From contig JACQFP010000033.1 in NCBI GenBank assembly GCA_016200005.1, positions 62,001 to 126,000 on the forward strand: a stretch of 64,000 bases of DNA. Reading direction: 5' to 3'. How positions within the stretch are numbered: position 1 is the stretch's first letter; the number at the start of each line of letters is the position of its first letter. The notes below the pieces were generated by a model that saw only the letters and a list, made by a program, of their open reading frames with translations, made no database searches and was not told where the DNA came from. Shown in pieces: positions 27,927-36,041 of this stretch. Both the position numbers and the translations under genes were made by a program. Source of the stretch: Verrucomicrobiota bacterium. GTDB taxonomy: Bacteria; Verrucomicrobiota; Verrucomicrobiia; Limisphaerales; PALSA-1396.

Positions 27927-29080
27927 AAACGAACCACAGATCCCTTGGCGTGGGCGAAGGAAGAACCCCGCAGTTGGTGGCTGGCCACTGCGGCCATGAA
28001 CTGCGTGGGTTGGTAGGGCGCGGCACTCCGTGCGCGCCGCCGGTCGGAGGGGGTCTTGCGAACGGCGCGCACGGAGTGACGCGCCCTACCTTGAGGTTCG
28101 TGAATAAGCTCACTCTGGATTCCGACCTCGAACGTCGGACCTCAGATTTGGAAGTCAGAGCCGATCCATGTCGCCGGAGCGCGGACAGCCATGTCCGCGA
28201 GTCCCCAACCACTGCGCCAGGATTACGCGGACATGGCTGTCCGCGCTCCGAGCGGCGTAGCCACCTCCTCGGTTTCACCCTCATCGAACTACTCGTCGTC
28301 ATTGCGATCATTGCCATTCTCGCCTCGCTCCTCTTGCCCGCGCTGGGAAAGGCGAAAGCCAAGGCGCAGGGGATCGCGTGCGTTAGCAACCTCAAGCAAC
28401 TCCAGCTTTGCTGGCAGATGTATTGCGGGGATTTCAATGACGCGCTGCCGCCCACCACACCGGACTTCGGCAGTATGAACGATCGCGCCGCCCTGTCGGC
28501 CACGCCAGACTCCTGGGTGTTCGGCAATGCCTGGACTGACACGACCTCGGACAACATCCAGCGCAGCGTGTTGTTCAGCTACAACCGGTCCCTGGGCATT
28601 TATCGCTGCCCGGCCGACAAGTCCACCGTGCGCGACCAGGGCACCATCCCACGAACCCGCAGCTATTCGCTGAGCTGGTCCATGGGCATGTGGCCGGACC
28701 GGGCCGACTGGCGTCATCCATACACCTGGCATCGGTTCAATCAGATTCGCAATCCGAGCCCGGCCCAGGCGCTGTTGTTCGTGGACGAGCACGAAAACGG
28801 CATCGCACAGGGCCTCTTCTGCTACAACAACCCAGACTTCTACGTATATCCTGGAACGACCGTGTGGACGTGGCTCAGTTTCCCGGCCACGCGCCACGGC
28901 AACGCCGGCACGGTGAGTTTTGCCGATGGACATGCCGAAGTGTGGCATTGGAAGGAACCGACGACGCTCAAACCGCCGCAGGCGAACCTCTGGCCGGATT
29001 TCAGGCCCGCCGTGCCCAACACCGATCGTGACCTGGGCCGTTTCTTCCGCGCCATTCCCGTAAAGGTGCCGATTCCCTGA
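27923..29080 (+). CDS. Pseudopilin-like protein with repeat-expanded leader
   Basis: A 385-residue type II secretion/type IV pilin-like protein. The N-methylation and cleavage motif [19 protein letters not shown] starts near residue 116, followed by a C-terminal domain with [36 protein letters not shown] and the end motif [15 protein letters not shown], as in the abundant 'H-X9-DG' pseudopilins of Planctomycetes and Verrucomicrobia. The ATG at 27923 overlaps the kinase stop (ATGA). The leader of about 115 residues is far longer than normal because two palindromic repeats (28012-28090 and 28176-28249) lie in frame within it. In-frame GTG codons near 28076 or 28103 could be alternative starts. 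Confidence 0.85.
   Translation: MKTNHRSLGVGEGRTPQLVAGHCGHELRGLVGRGTPCAPPVGGGLANGAHGVTRPTLRFVNKLTLDSDLERRTSDLEVRADPCRRSADSHVRESPTTAPGLRGHGCPRSERRSHLLGFTLIELLVVIAIIAILASLLLPALGKAKAKAQGIACVSNLKQLQLCWQMYCGDFNDALPPTTPDFGSMNDRAALSATPDSWVFGNAWTDTTSDNIQRSVLFSYNRSLGIYRCPADKSTVRDQGTIPRTRSYSLSWSMGMWPDRADWRHPYTWHRFNQIRNPSPAQALLFVDEHENGIAQGLFCYNNPDFYVYPGTTVWTWLSFPATRHGNAGTVSFADGHAEVWHWKEPTTLKPPQANLWPDFRPAVPNTDRDLGRFFRAIPVKVPIP
28012..28090. repeat. Palindromic dispersed repeat family 1 (GGTAGGGCG), copy A
   Basis: The 28-bp arms begin GGTAGGGCGCGGCACTCCGT and end ACGGAGTGACGCGCCCTACC, separated by about 23 bp. Compared with copy C, the flanks (GCGGCCATGAACTGCGTGG on one side, CTTGAGGTTCGTGAA on the other) also match in inverted orientation, so the full element is longer, about 120 bp. 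It is read in frame in the pseudopilin leader. Confidence 0.9.
28176..28249. repeat. Palindromic dispersed repeat family 2 (GGAGCGCGGACAGCC)
   Basis: The arm GGAGCGCGGACAGCCATGTC plus CGCG is repeated exactly in reverse complement at the right end (24 bp), around a 26-bp centre. Read in frame in the pseudopilin leader. Confidence 0.9.
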
Positions 29081-29151
29081 ACCTCCTCGGCCGGCGTCAG
29101 CAGCGACGCCCGGCCAAAAACCTGGGCAACGGTTCAGCGGACGACAACGAA

Positions 29152-29235
29152 GGTAGGGCGCGTCACTTCACTCCGTGCGCGCCGCAACTGGCAACCCACC
29201 CTCCGAACGGCGCGCACGGAGTGACGCGCCCTACC
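29152..29235. repeat. Palindromic dispersed repeat family 1, copy B
   Basis: Arms as in copy A, left arm with a five-base duplication (CACTTCACTCCGT). It lies between the pseudopilin gene and the gene at 29444. TTATGGCCGCGATGC follows, as after copy C. Confidence 0.9.
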
Positions 29236-29319
29236 CTCTCAGCAGGCTTATGGCCGCGATGCGCCATTGTGGAATCTTGGACGCTTTACATGGCGGAATC
29301 CCACCGAACGGCTCGTTCC

Positions 29320-29349
29320 GTTACTTTTTCCGGGGACTGCTTTAGTAAC
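29320..29349 (+). promoter_or_regulatory. Recurrent element, copy 2, upstream of the gene at 29444
   Basis: GTTACTT, then 11 bases, then TGCTTTAGTAAC, as at 24440-24470. It sits 94 bases before the ATG of the small anchored protein, in the only clean intergenic stretch there. Confidence 0.55.
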
Positions 29350-29443
29350 CATTGAAAACTAGTACAAACAGGTTGAAGGCAGCCGCATCAAAACGACGCG
29401 CTGCGGATTCACCTGAACACCAAAACAAAGAAAGGTTAACATC

Positions 29444-30007
29444 ATGAAAACGTTGCTAAACAAACTGCCGAAAGGCAGGATCACGCGTTGGGGATTCCTC
29501 GCCGTGCTGCTGATCGCCGCTGGGGCGACGGTGGGCTGGATGAACCAAAGGCATTACCAACTGGGCGGGTCTTGGATCGGCAAAGGAGCTGGAAGCGTCT
29601 GGACCGCAGTGCATGCGCCTTTGGACCCGGAGGCCCAGACAATGGCCGGTCATGTCAACTTCCAGTCCTATGGCCCCGACACTGCCGGCCTAATCGCCGC
29701 TTTTGGCGGAGACAGGATGAGTGAGTTCGTCGGTGAAACGAAGATGATCAACCGTGACACGGCCAAATGGACCCTGGTGGGCTATGTACAGGCGGGTCAG
29801 AACCCGCCGCAGATCGTTGCCATCATCATTGGGCACGGCACCTGGAAATACACCGATCGTGACCACGCGGTGTTGAATTACACCATCGATACATATCCGG
29901 CGGCGGCGGACGCGGACGGCGACGGGATGCCCGACCCGGGCGCCATACCGGTGGTCACGACTCCCGGCGTGATAGACACCGCCCAGCGCGTGCCCATCCT
30001 ACCATAG
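29444..30007 (+). CDS. Small membrane-anchored or secreted protein of unknown function
   Basis: A 187-residue protein with a positively charged N-terminus and one hydrophobic helix (WGFLAVLLIAAGATVGWM), then a non-cytoplasmic domain of about 140 residues: YQLGGSWIGKGAGSVWTAVHAPLDPEAQTMAGHVNF and NRDTAKWTLVGYVQ, strands that suggest a beta-barrel or lipocalin-like fold (inference). The acidic ADADGDGMPDPG near the end looks like a calcium loop. An AAAGGTT ribosome site precedes the ATG. Family not recognised. It shares an upstream 30-bp element with the kinase operon. Confidence 0.7.
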   Translation: MKTLLNKLPKGRITRWGFLAVLLIAAGATVGWMNQRHYQLGGSWIGKGAGSVWTAVHAPLDPEAQTMAGHVNFQSYGPDTAGLIAAFGGDRMSEFVGETKMINRDTAKWTLVGYVQAGQNPPQIVAIIIGHGTWKYTDRDHAVLNYTIDTYPAAADADGDGMPDPGAIPVVTTPGVIDTAQRVPILP

Positions 30008-30053
30008 CGGATCGGTCGCAACTCAGCGAACGAGTTGCTGACGACGGAACGAT

Positions 30054-30088
30054 GGGGAGTCTGCACCACCAAGTGGGACAGACTCCCC
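30054..30088. repeat. Perfect 10-bp inverted repeat, possible dispersed repeat or attenuator
   Basis: GGGGAGTCTG and CAGACTCCCC flank a 15-base loop between the genes at 29444 and 30139. No T-run follows, so a terminator is unlikely. Confidence 0.55.
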
Positions 30089-30138
30089 GTCCGGACTGGA
30101 CTCAACGCTGCAAGAACAACCACCCAACTTTCGACCTC

Positions 30139-32910
30139 ATGAAAACGAAACCAAACCAATCCATGAACCTCAAGGTAGAGCGCGTCACGCCGTGCGCGCC
30201 GCAACTGGCAACCCACCCTCCGAACGGCGCGCACGGAATGACGCGCCTTACCAATCCACGCAGTTTATGGCCGCGTTGCCCGGGCGCCGACCGTAGTTTT
30301 CTCCTCGCGTCCGCGTTGTTTCTGGCCGCCGCCAGTATCTGCTTTGCCCAGCCCGTCATCACCAACCAGCCCCAAACGCAGGCCACGACTCCCGGCGCGA
30401 CTGCCACCTTCGACGTCGGCGCGAGGGGCACAGAGCCGCTCGCTTACCAGTGGCAGAAAAACCCGGGCAACGGTTTTTCCGACCTCGCGAACTGCACCAA
30501 TGCCGCGCTGGTCCTGACCAATGTGCAGCCGTGGGACGCGTGTGACTACCGCGTGGTCATTACCAATCTCACCGCTGGGAGAACCAGTGCCGTGGCCCGC
30601 CTTTATGTGATGCGGCCGGCACTGGTGACGACCAACGTGGTGGTCGACAATTTCGATGACAACAAGCTGACCGGGTGGAGCTTGATGAGCAATGCCGAGG
30701 GTGGACTCATCGAAACCAACCAGCAGTTCAAAGTGCGCGGCCTTTGGCGTGGTTATCCGACTCCAGAATTGGGCATCTGGACCAAGGGCTTGCGGACCAA
30801 GAACTGGAACCTCGCTATCGGTCAGACCCTGGAGTGGCGGGTTGACGTCGTCGGCATGAATGAGAACACGAGTGACGTAGTAATCGAGCCTGGCTATTTG
30901 GGCACCTACGAAGCCTACATGTTTATCAAGGGGCGCAACGCTATTTCCATCGTCAAACTTACGGGGGGAGATGGTGTCGTGGCTTTTTCCTGTGACCCGG
31001 TCGTGATCAAGAATACGAATGTCGTCCTGGCGCTGGCGATGTCGCGGATGGGCGCGGATGTGGTTCTTACGGCCCGCGTTTTGGACAAGGACAACCTCAA
31101 CGCCGTCCTCTATGAACGCCGCTTTGTAGATACGCCCGAGATTGATCGGTCACTCACCACGGCCGAAGTCCTAGCCTTGACCGGCAATTCAGTGCCGTTT
31201 GCGCCGGACGTAAGACGAGCGCCAGTGACCATGGGGGATGTTGTGGACCTCAAGATATTCCAATACAACTGGGGCACAAACTCAACGGCCGAGGTCACTT
31301 TCGACAACCTTGAACTGTGGACATCCATGATTCCTAGGGCGCGCTACGTGGACGTGAACAGCACGAACCCGACGCCGCCCTTCACCAACTGGCTCACTGC
31401 GGCGACGAACATCCAGGACGCCGTGGACGTGGCACAGGCGGGCGACGAAATCGTGGTGACCAACGGCATCTACGCCACCGGCGGGCGGGCGGTGGGAACA
31501 AACATTCTGGTCAACCGCGTGGCGGTGGAAAAGTCGCTCACGGTGCGCAGCGTCAACGGGCCAGCGGCGACCGTGATCGACGGGGCTGGAACCGTGCGTT
31601 GCGCCTACGTGGGCGAGAGCGCGCTCTTGAGTGGATTTACGCTGACCAATGGGAATACCTATACGTTGATCAATGGGAATGTATTGGTTGGTGATGGTGC
31701 TGGGGTGTTCTGTGAGCGGTTCGGAGTGGTAACCAACTGTACTTTGAGCGGCAATGCGACTGGTCTCGGGTTGGTGGGGTGGCTCGGGGCCGGCGGCGGG
31801 GCGTCTGGCGGCACGCTTTACAACTGCACATTGAGCGGGAATAGAGCTGCATACGGGGGTGGGGCTTCCGGGAGCCTGCTTTACAACTGCACCGTGACCG
31901 ACAACTCAGCACCCGGCACTGCATTCGGCTCTTTCGGCGGCGGGGTGGACGCGAGCACGCTGAACAACTGCACGCTGACGGGCAACTCGGCTGAGTACGG
32001 CGGCGGCGGGGCGTCTGACAGCACTTTGAACAACTGCACGCTGACCGGCAACTCGGCGGACGAGGGCGGTGGGGCGTTTGCGAGCACGCTTTACAACTGT
32101 ACGCTTACCGGCAACTCGGCAAGTCGGCAGGGTGGTGGGGGCGTGGCGCGCGGGAGTACCCTCTACAACTGCACGCTAACGGGCAACTCGGCAGCTGAGG
32201 AGGGGGTGGGGTCTGGAGGCGGAGCGAGCGGGAGCATGCTCTACAACTGCATCCTCTATTCTAACACCGCTCCGAGCGGTCCAAACTACGCGCCTGATCA
32301 TTGGAATTCAGTTTACTTGAACTACTGTTCCACGACGCCGATGCCAACGAACGGTTTCGGCAACATCACCAACGCGCCGCTCTTCGTGAATCACGCCGGC
32401 GGCAACCTGCGCCTGCAATCCAACTCCCCCTGCATCAACGCCGGCCGCAATGCCTACGCCCCCGGCCCCACAGACCTGGACGGCCTCCCGCGCATCGTCA
32501 GCGCCACTGTGGACATCGGCGCCTACGAGTTCCAAGGCCCCGGCTCGATGATTTCCTACGCCTGGCTCCAGCAATTCGGCCTGCCCACCGACGGCTCGGC
32601 AGATGCCACGGACCCGGACGCCGACGGTCACACCACCTGGCAGGAGTGGCGTTGCCAGACCGATCCCACCAACGCGCTCTCGGTGTTGCGCCTGCTGTCG
32701 GCTTCGCCCGCCGGCACCAACGTGACCGTGAGTTGGCAGAGCGTGGCCGGGGTAAACTATTTCCTGGAGCGCAGCACGAATCTGTGGGCCAGCCCGCCGT
32801 TCGCGCTGTTGTCCCCGAACCTCCCCGGCCAACCCGGCACGACGACTTTCACCGACACCAATGCCGCGCCCCTGGCTCCGCTGTTCTACCGCGTGGGGGT
32901 GGGGAACTGA
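30139..32910 (+). CDS. Secreted right-handed beta-helix protein with Ig-like domain
   Basis: A 923-residue protein from the ATG at 30139. The signal peptide SFLLASALFLAAASICFAQ is preceded by about 50 residues, of which about 26 are encoded by palindromic repeat copy C. An Ig-like domain (PVITNQPQTQATTPGATATFDVGARGTEPLAYQWQKN) is followed by a jelly-roll-like region from DNFDDNKLTGWSLM. A pectate-lyase-like beta-helix begins at RYVDVNSTNPTPPFTNWLTAATNIQDAVD. Eight coils with the NCTLTGNSA motif follow, then GAYEFQGPG and an acidic DATDPDADGHTTWQEW segment, and a C-terminal strand domain ending FYRVGVGN. It is probably a surface polysaccharide-binding or -degrading adhesin. Its paralog lies at 34001. 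Confidence 0.8.
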   Translation: MKTKPNQSMNLKVERVTPCAPQLATHPPNGAHGMTRLTNPRSLWPRCPGADRSFLLASALFLAAASICFAQPVITNQPQTQATTPGATATFDVGARGTEPLAYQWQKNPGNGFSDLANCTNAALVLTNVQPWDACDYRVVITNLTAGRTSAVARLYVMRPALVTTNVVVDNFDDNKLTGWSLMSNAEGGLIETNQQFKVRGLWRGYPTPELGIWTKGLRTKNWNLAIGQTLEWRVDVVGMNENTSDVVIEPGYLGTYEAYMFIKGRNAISIVKLTGGDGVVAFSCDPVVIKNTNVVLALAMSRMGADVVLTARVLDKDNLNAVLYERRFVDTPEIDRSLTTAEVLALTGNSVPFAPDVRRAPVTMGDVVDLKIFQYNWGTNSTAEVTFDNLELWTSMIPRARYVDVNSTNPTPPFTNWLTAATNIQDAVDVAQAGDEIVVTNGIYATGGRAVGTNILVNRVAVEKSLTVRSVNGPAATVIDGAGTVRCAYVGESALLSGFTLTNGNTYTLINGNVLVGDGAGVFCERFGVVTNCTLSGNATGLGLVGWLGAGGGASGGTLYNCTLSGNRAAYGGGASGSLLYNCTVTDNSAPGTAFGSFGGGVDASTLNNCTLTGNSAEYGGGGASDSTLNNCTLTGNSADEGGGAFASTLYNCTLTGNSASRQGGGGVARGSTLYNCTLTGNSAAEEGVGSGGGASGSMLYNCILYSNTAPSGPNYAPDHWNSVYLNYCSTTPMPTNGFGNITNAPLFVNHAGGNLRLQSNSPCINAGRNAYAPGPTDLDGLPRIVSATVDIGAYEFQGPGSMISYAWLQQFGLPTDGSADATDPDADGHTTWQEWRCQTDPTNALSVLRLLSASPAGTNVTVSWQSVAGVNYFLERSTNLWASPPFALLSPNLPGQPGTTTFTDTNAAPLAPLFYRVGVGN
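30174..30252. repeat. Palindromic dispersed repeat family 1, copy C
   Basis: Left arm GGTAGAGCGCGTCACGCCGT and right arm ending GAATGACGCGCCTTACC are slightly diverged. The flanks AACCTCAA and AATCCACGCAGTTTATGGCC match copy A inverted. It lies in frame between the start codon and the signal peptide of the beta-helix protein. Confidence 0.9.
31737..32260 (+). repeat. Coding tandem repeats, beta-helix coils of the first paralog
   Basis: Eight imperfect units of about 60-75 bp built on AACTGCACGCTGACCGGCAA, each encoding one coil with N-C-T-L-T-G-N-S-A. Confidence 0.85.
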
Positions 32911-33121
32911 ACGCAGAGGTGAAACGCAAAGACGCAAAGGCGCAAAGACGCAAGGAACAACGAAGAATCAATGCAGCAACGAACTGTCAGTTCTCAGAGT
33001 GTGTCTGAAGAATCGCGTTGGGTGTCCACCCTTCAGGGTGCCAGGCCGCCAGAACACGCTGAAGCGTGGACACCAAACCGCTGCGGCCTCCGCGTCTTTG
33101 CGTCTTTGCGTTGGACTCGAA
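32911..33121. repeat. Nested dispersed repeats (GCAAAGACGC type) after the beta-helix gene
   Basis: GCAAAGACGCAAAGGCGC at 32925 faces CGTCTTTGCGTCTTTGCG near 33093. Nested inside is a second inverted repeat, GGTGTCCACCCTTCAG (33021) with CTGAAGCGTGGACACC (ending 33074). No gene is supported between 32911 and 33216. Confidence 0.8.
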
Positions 33122-33216
33122 TCGTAGAAATCCGAAACCCGAAAGAAAACCGAAACACGATGGCAATCCAAACGCAGAATCCAAGGTTACGGCGGAGCCC
33201 GTCCGGCAGGCGTCCG

Positions 33217-33516
33217 TTAGGCCTTCCCGGCCTCGCCCCGCAGAATCTCGCCAAACAATTCGTACACGACCGGACGCTTTTCGGCGAAAACGCAACGAGC
33301 GACGCGCTGGCCACCCTGAGCGTAGAATCGAACCACCACCCGGTAGCTTCCTACTCGCAGACGGGCGTAGCCGGCGAGGTCCGCTTCGAGTTGTTTCAGG
33401 TCGCCTTTTTCCTGCTCCAGCCCGCGCAGCGCGCGGCGCAGGCGCAGGCGCGGCTCCGGCGCCAAGGCCCGAACGAAGCCGGCCACCTGCGGATCGAGTT
33501 CGACTCTAAGCTTCAT
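33217..33516 (-). CDS. RelE/ParE-superfamily toxin
   Basis: A 99-residue protein: MKLRVELDPQVAGFVRALAPEPRLRLRRALRGLEQEKGDLKQLEADLAGYARLRVGSYRVVVRFYAQGGQRVARCVFAEKRPVVYELFGEIL. The order of helices and strands, and YARLRVGSYRVVVRFY, is the RelE/ParE core (R-x-G-x-Y-R-v-v-f). Basic residues in the core (Arg in LRVGSYR, Lys/Arg in AEKRPVVYE) match RelE-type active or binding sites. It could be a ribosome-dependent mRNA interferase or a gyrase inhibitor; sequence alone does not decide. It overlaps the antitoxin gene by 11 bases. Confidence 0.85.
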   Translation of the reverse strand: MKLRVELDPQVAGFVRALAPEPRLRLRRALRGLEQEKGDLKQLEADLAGYARLRVGSYRVVVRFYAQGGQRVARCVFAEKRPVVYELFGEILRGEAGKA

Positions 33517-33748
33517 CGAGCGCCGACAAGGGGAGATAGCGGCCTTTGCCGGAGCGGTCGCGGCGGAGGGCGCGGAGGGCCTGTGGGTTGGCCAGGATTT
33601 CCATGGTCTCCAGCAGCGCCTCCATCCGCTCGCGCGGCACCAGAAACGCCACCGTTTCATTGGCCTGCCGCAGGGAAACGGTCTGTTTGGTGCGCACCAG
33701 CTTGGGCAACCGCGCCTGCGCCTCCGCAATGTCGAACGTCGTTTTCAC
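33506..33748 (-). CDS. Phd/YefM-type antitoxin
   Basis: An 80-residue protein: FDIAEAQARLPKLVRTKQTVSLRQANETVAFLVPRERMEALLETMEILANPQALRALR. This is the Phd/YefM fold (a-x-x-r-L-p-x-L followed by the strand 'VAFLVP-RERMEALLETMEIL' linker). It should repress its own operon and neutralise the RelE-like toxin encoded 11 bases into its 3' end. The pair is in opposite orientation to the beta-helix genes around it. Confidence 0.85.
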   Translation of the reverse strand: MKTTFDIAEAQARLPKLVRTKQTVSLRQANETVAFLVPRERMEALLETMEILANPQALRALRRDRSGKGRYLPLSALDEA

Positions 33749-34000
33749 GCTGTTGCTTTAACACGAAGCCGGACCGCGCGCAACAACGGCTTGTGGCCTG
33801 CCCAGCGCAACGCAGGCAACGAAAAGCGGCACCGGCAGGCTTCGTTCCCTGCGTTTGCTTCTGTGGGCCACAGGAATCCACGTCCCGGTGGCCTGGCTGG
33901 CTCGCGGTTGACCAAGCCCTCGCCAGGGGCAGGGCAAGAATTCCTGTGACAAATTCCCGGTTTTCCCTCTGTAACCAGTGAACCGACGACCGAAAGAACC

Positions 34001-35959
34001 ATGAAAACAAATCAAACAAATCCAAACCGCTGGCCAGAAACTTCAATCGCCGTCAGAGAACGCAAGGAACGCATGGAGCCAAGGCTCGTGCTCTCTGCTT
34101 TGCGCTCCTTGTGTTCTTTCGCGGCCATCCTTCTCCTCCTGCTTTCCACCGCCAGCGCCTCCGCCGCCACGCGCTACGTCTGGCAGGACAGCCCCAGCCC
34201 GGCGCCGCCCTATACCACCTGGACCACCGCCGCCCACGTCATCCAGGAGGCCGTGGACGCGGCGCAGACGGACGAGACCGTCCGGGTCGCCGGCGGGGTG
34301 TACGCCACGGGCGGACGCGCGGTGGGAACAAACGTGCTGGTGAATCGCGTGGCCATTGACCGGGCCGTTACGGTCGAAAGTTTGATGGGAGCGGAGGTGA
34401 CGATCATCCAAGGCTACCAGGTGCCCGGCACCACCAACGGCGACGGCGCGATTCGCTGCGTGTATCTCGCCAACGGCGCCAGCCTGTCCGGGTTTACCCT
34501 GACCAGCGGGGCCACGCTTACCAACGGGAATTGGCAATTGGAGAGATTGGTGATTCACGGCGGCGGGCTGTGGTGTGAATCCACGAACGCTTTTGTGACC
34601 AACTGCGTCATCACAGGCAACTCGGCTGCCGGGGCCGGCGGCGGCGCGTTTCAGGGCACTTTGAACAACTGTACACTGACCGGCAACTGGGCATCCGGCG
34701 GCGGCGGGGCATGTGAAGCCACGCTGAACAACTGTACCCTGACTGGCAACTCGGCTGGCTAGGGCGGTGCGGCGTGTGGCGGCGCGTTGAACAACTGCAC
34801 GCTCACCGGCAACTCGGCTGATCAAGGCGGCGGGGCAGGTGATGCCACGCTGAACAACTGCACGCTGACCGGCAACTCCGCTTACTACTCCGGCGGCGGG
34901 GCGACTTTTAGCACGCTGAACAACTGCACACTGACCGGCAACTCGGCCGGCGGCGGAGGCGGAGCGATGTACAGCACGCTTAACAACTGCACGGTGAGTA
35001 GTAATTCGGCCACATTGGGCGGCGGGGCCTCGCGCAGCACACTCAACAACTGCACTGTGGCTGAGAATTCGGCTTCTGGAGGTGGTGGTGGAGTTGAGAT
35101 TGGCACACTCAACAACTGTACGCTGACCGGGAATCGGGCCAGTGGGACCAGTGGGTTTTCTGGCGGCGGGGGGGCGGCAGGAGGGACGCTTAACAACTGC
35201 AGCTTAACCGGCAATTCGACCGCGACCTGGGGCGGAGGGGTCATTGGGGGCGACATGTTTTGGGGACCCCTCACCCTGAACAACTGCACGCTGACCGGCA
35301 ATTCTGCTTCTTTATCCGGCGGCGGGGCGTTGGGGGGCACACTGAACAACTGCATCGTCTATTTCAACACCGCCACGAATGGAGCGAACTACGCGACCAG
35401 TCCTCTTTTCACTACCCTGAACTACTGTTCCACAACGCCGATGTCCACCAGCGGTTTCGGCAACATCACCAACGCGCCGCTGTTCGTGGATTACGCTAAC
35501 GGCAATCTGCATCTGCAATCCAACTCCCCCTGCATCAATGCCGGCCTCAATGCCTATGCTCCCGGCTCAACGGACCTGGACGGCCTCCCGCGCATCGTCA
35601 GCGGCACGGTGGACATCGGCGCCTACGAGTTCCAAGGCCCCGGCTCAGTGATTTCCTACGCCTGGCTCCAGCAGTACGGCCTGCCCACCGACGGTTCGGC
35701 GGATGCCACGGACCCGGACGCCGACGGCCACACCACCTGGCAGGAGTGGCGTTGCCAGACCGATCCCACCAACGCGCTCTCGGTGTTACGCCTGCTGTCG
35801 GCGACGCCCAGCGGCACCAACGTGACCGTGAGTTGGCAGAGTGTGGCCGGGGTAAACTATTTCCTGGAGCGCAGCACGAACCTGGCGTCAATACCGCCGT
35901 TCACTCCGCTGGCCACCGGCATTCCCGGCCAGCCAACGGCCACGGGCGCCGGGCGCTAA
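34001..35959 (+). pseudogene. Secreted beta-helix protein, paralog of 30139, broken by an amber codon and C-terminally damaged
   Basis: One reading frame runs from the ATG at 34001 to 35959 except for TAG at 34760-34762, between two beta-helix coils (NCTLTGNSAG-stop-GGAACGGALNNCTLTGNSAD). The N-terminus has a signal (LRSLCSFAAILLLLLSTASASA) and the same beta-helix opening as the paralog (YATGGRAVGTNVLVNRVA). Twelve coils follow, then the shared GAYEFQGPG and DATDPDADGHTTWQEW tail. The final strand domain stops early at QPTATGAGR, where the paralog continues to FYRVGVGN; the following bases read NFF in another frame, suggesting a deletion plus frameshift. The upstream part could still make a truncated 253-residue secreted protein. 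Confidence 0.85.
34600..35370 (+). repeat. Coding tandem repeats, beta-helix coils of the second paralog
   Basis: Twelve units of about 60-80 bp around AACAACTGCACGCTGACCGG. More units than the eight of the first paralog, with several nearly identical neighbours, as expected of repeats that expand and contract. Confidence 0.85.
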
Positions 35960-35971
35960 CTTCTTCAACAA

Positions 35972-36024
35972 TTCCGGTCGGCGGAACGCCGCCCTTACTG
36001 GCAGGCAAGGATGTCTGCCGCTAC
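35972..36024. repeat. Small palindromes at the broken 3' end of the second beta-helix gene
   Basis: GGCGGAACGCCGCC and GGCAGGCAAGGATGTCTGCC lie next to each other directly after the premature end, and look like another dispersed repeat. Confidence 0.5.
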
Positions 36025-36041
36025 GAATTTCCGGACACGTT

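Noticed and set aside
30054-30088. Terminator after the gene at 29444
   Set aside because: The 10-bp stem has a 15-base loop and no following T-run.
34760-34762. Amber codon as pyrrolysine or programmed read-through
   Set aside because: No supporting structure or pyl genes are visible, and the same gene is also damaged at its 3' end.
34600-35370. Possible CRISPR-like array because of regularly spaced repeats
   Set aside because: The units are coding, vary in length and spacing, and give beta-helix coils; there are no unique spacers or cas genes.
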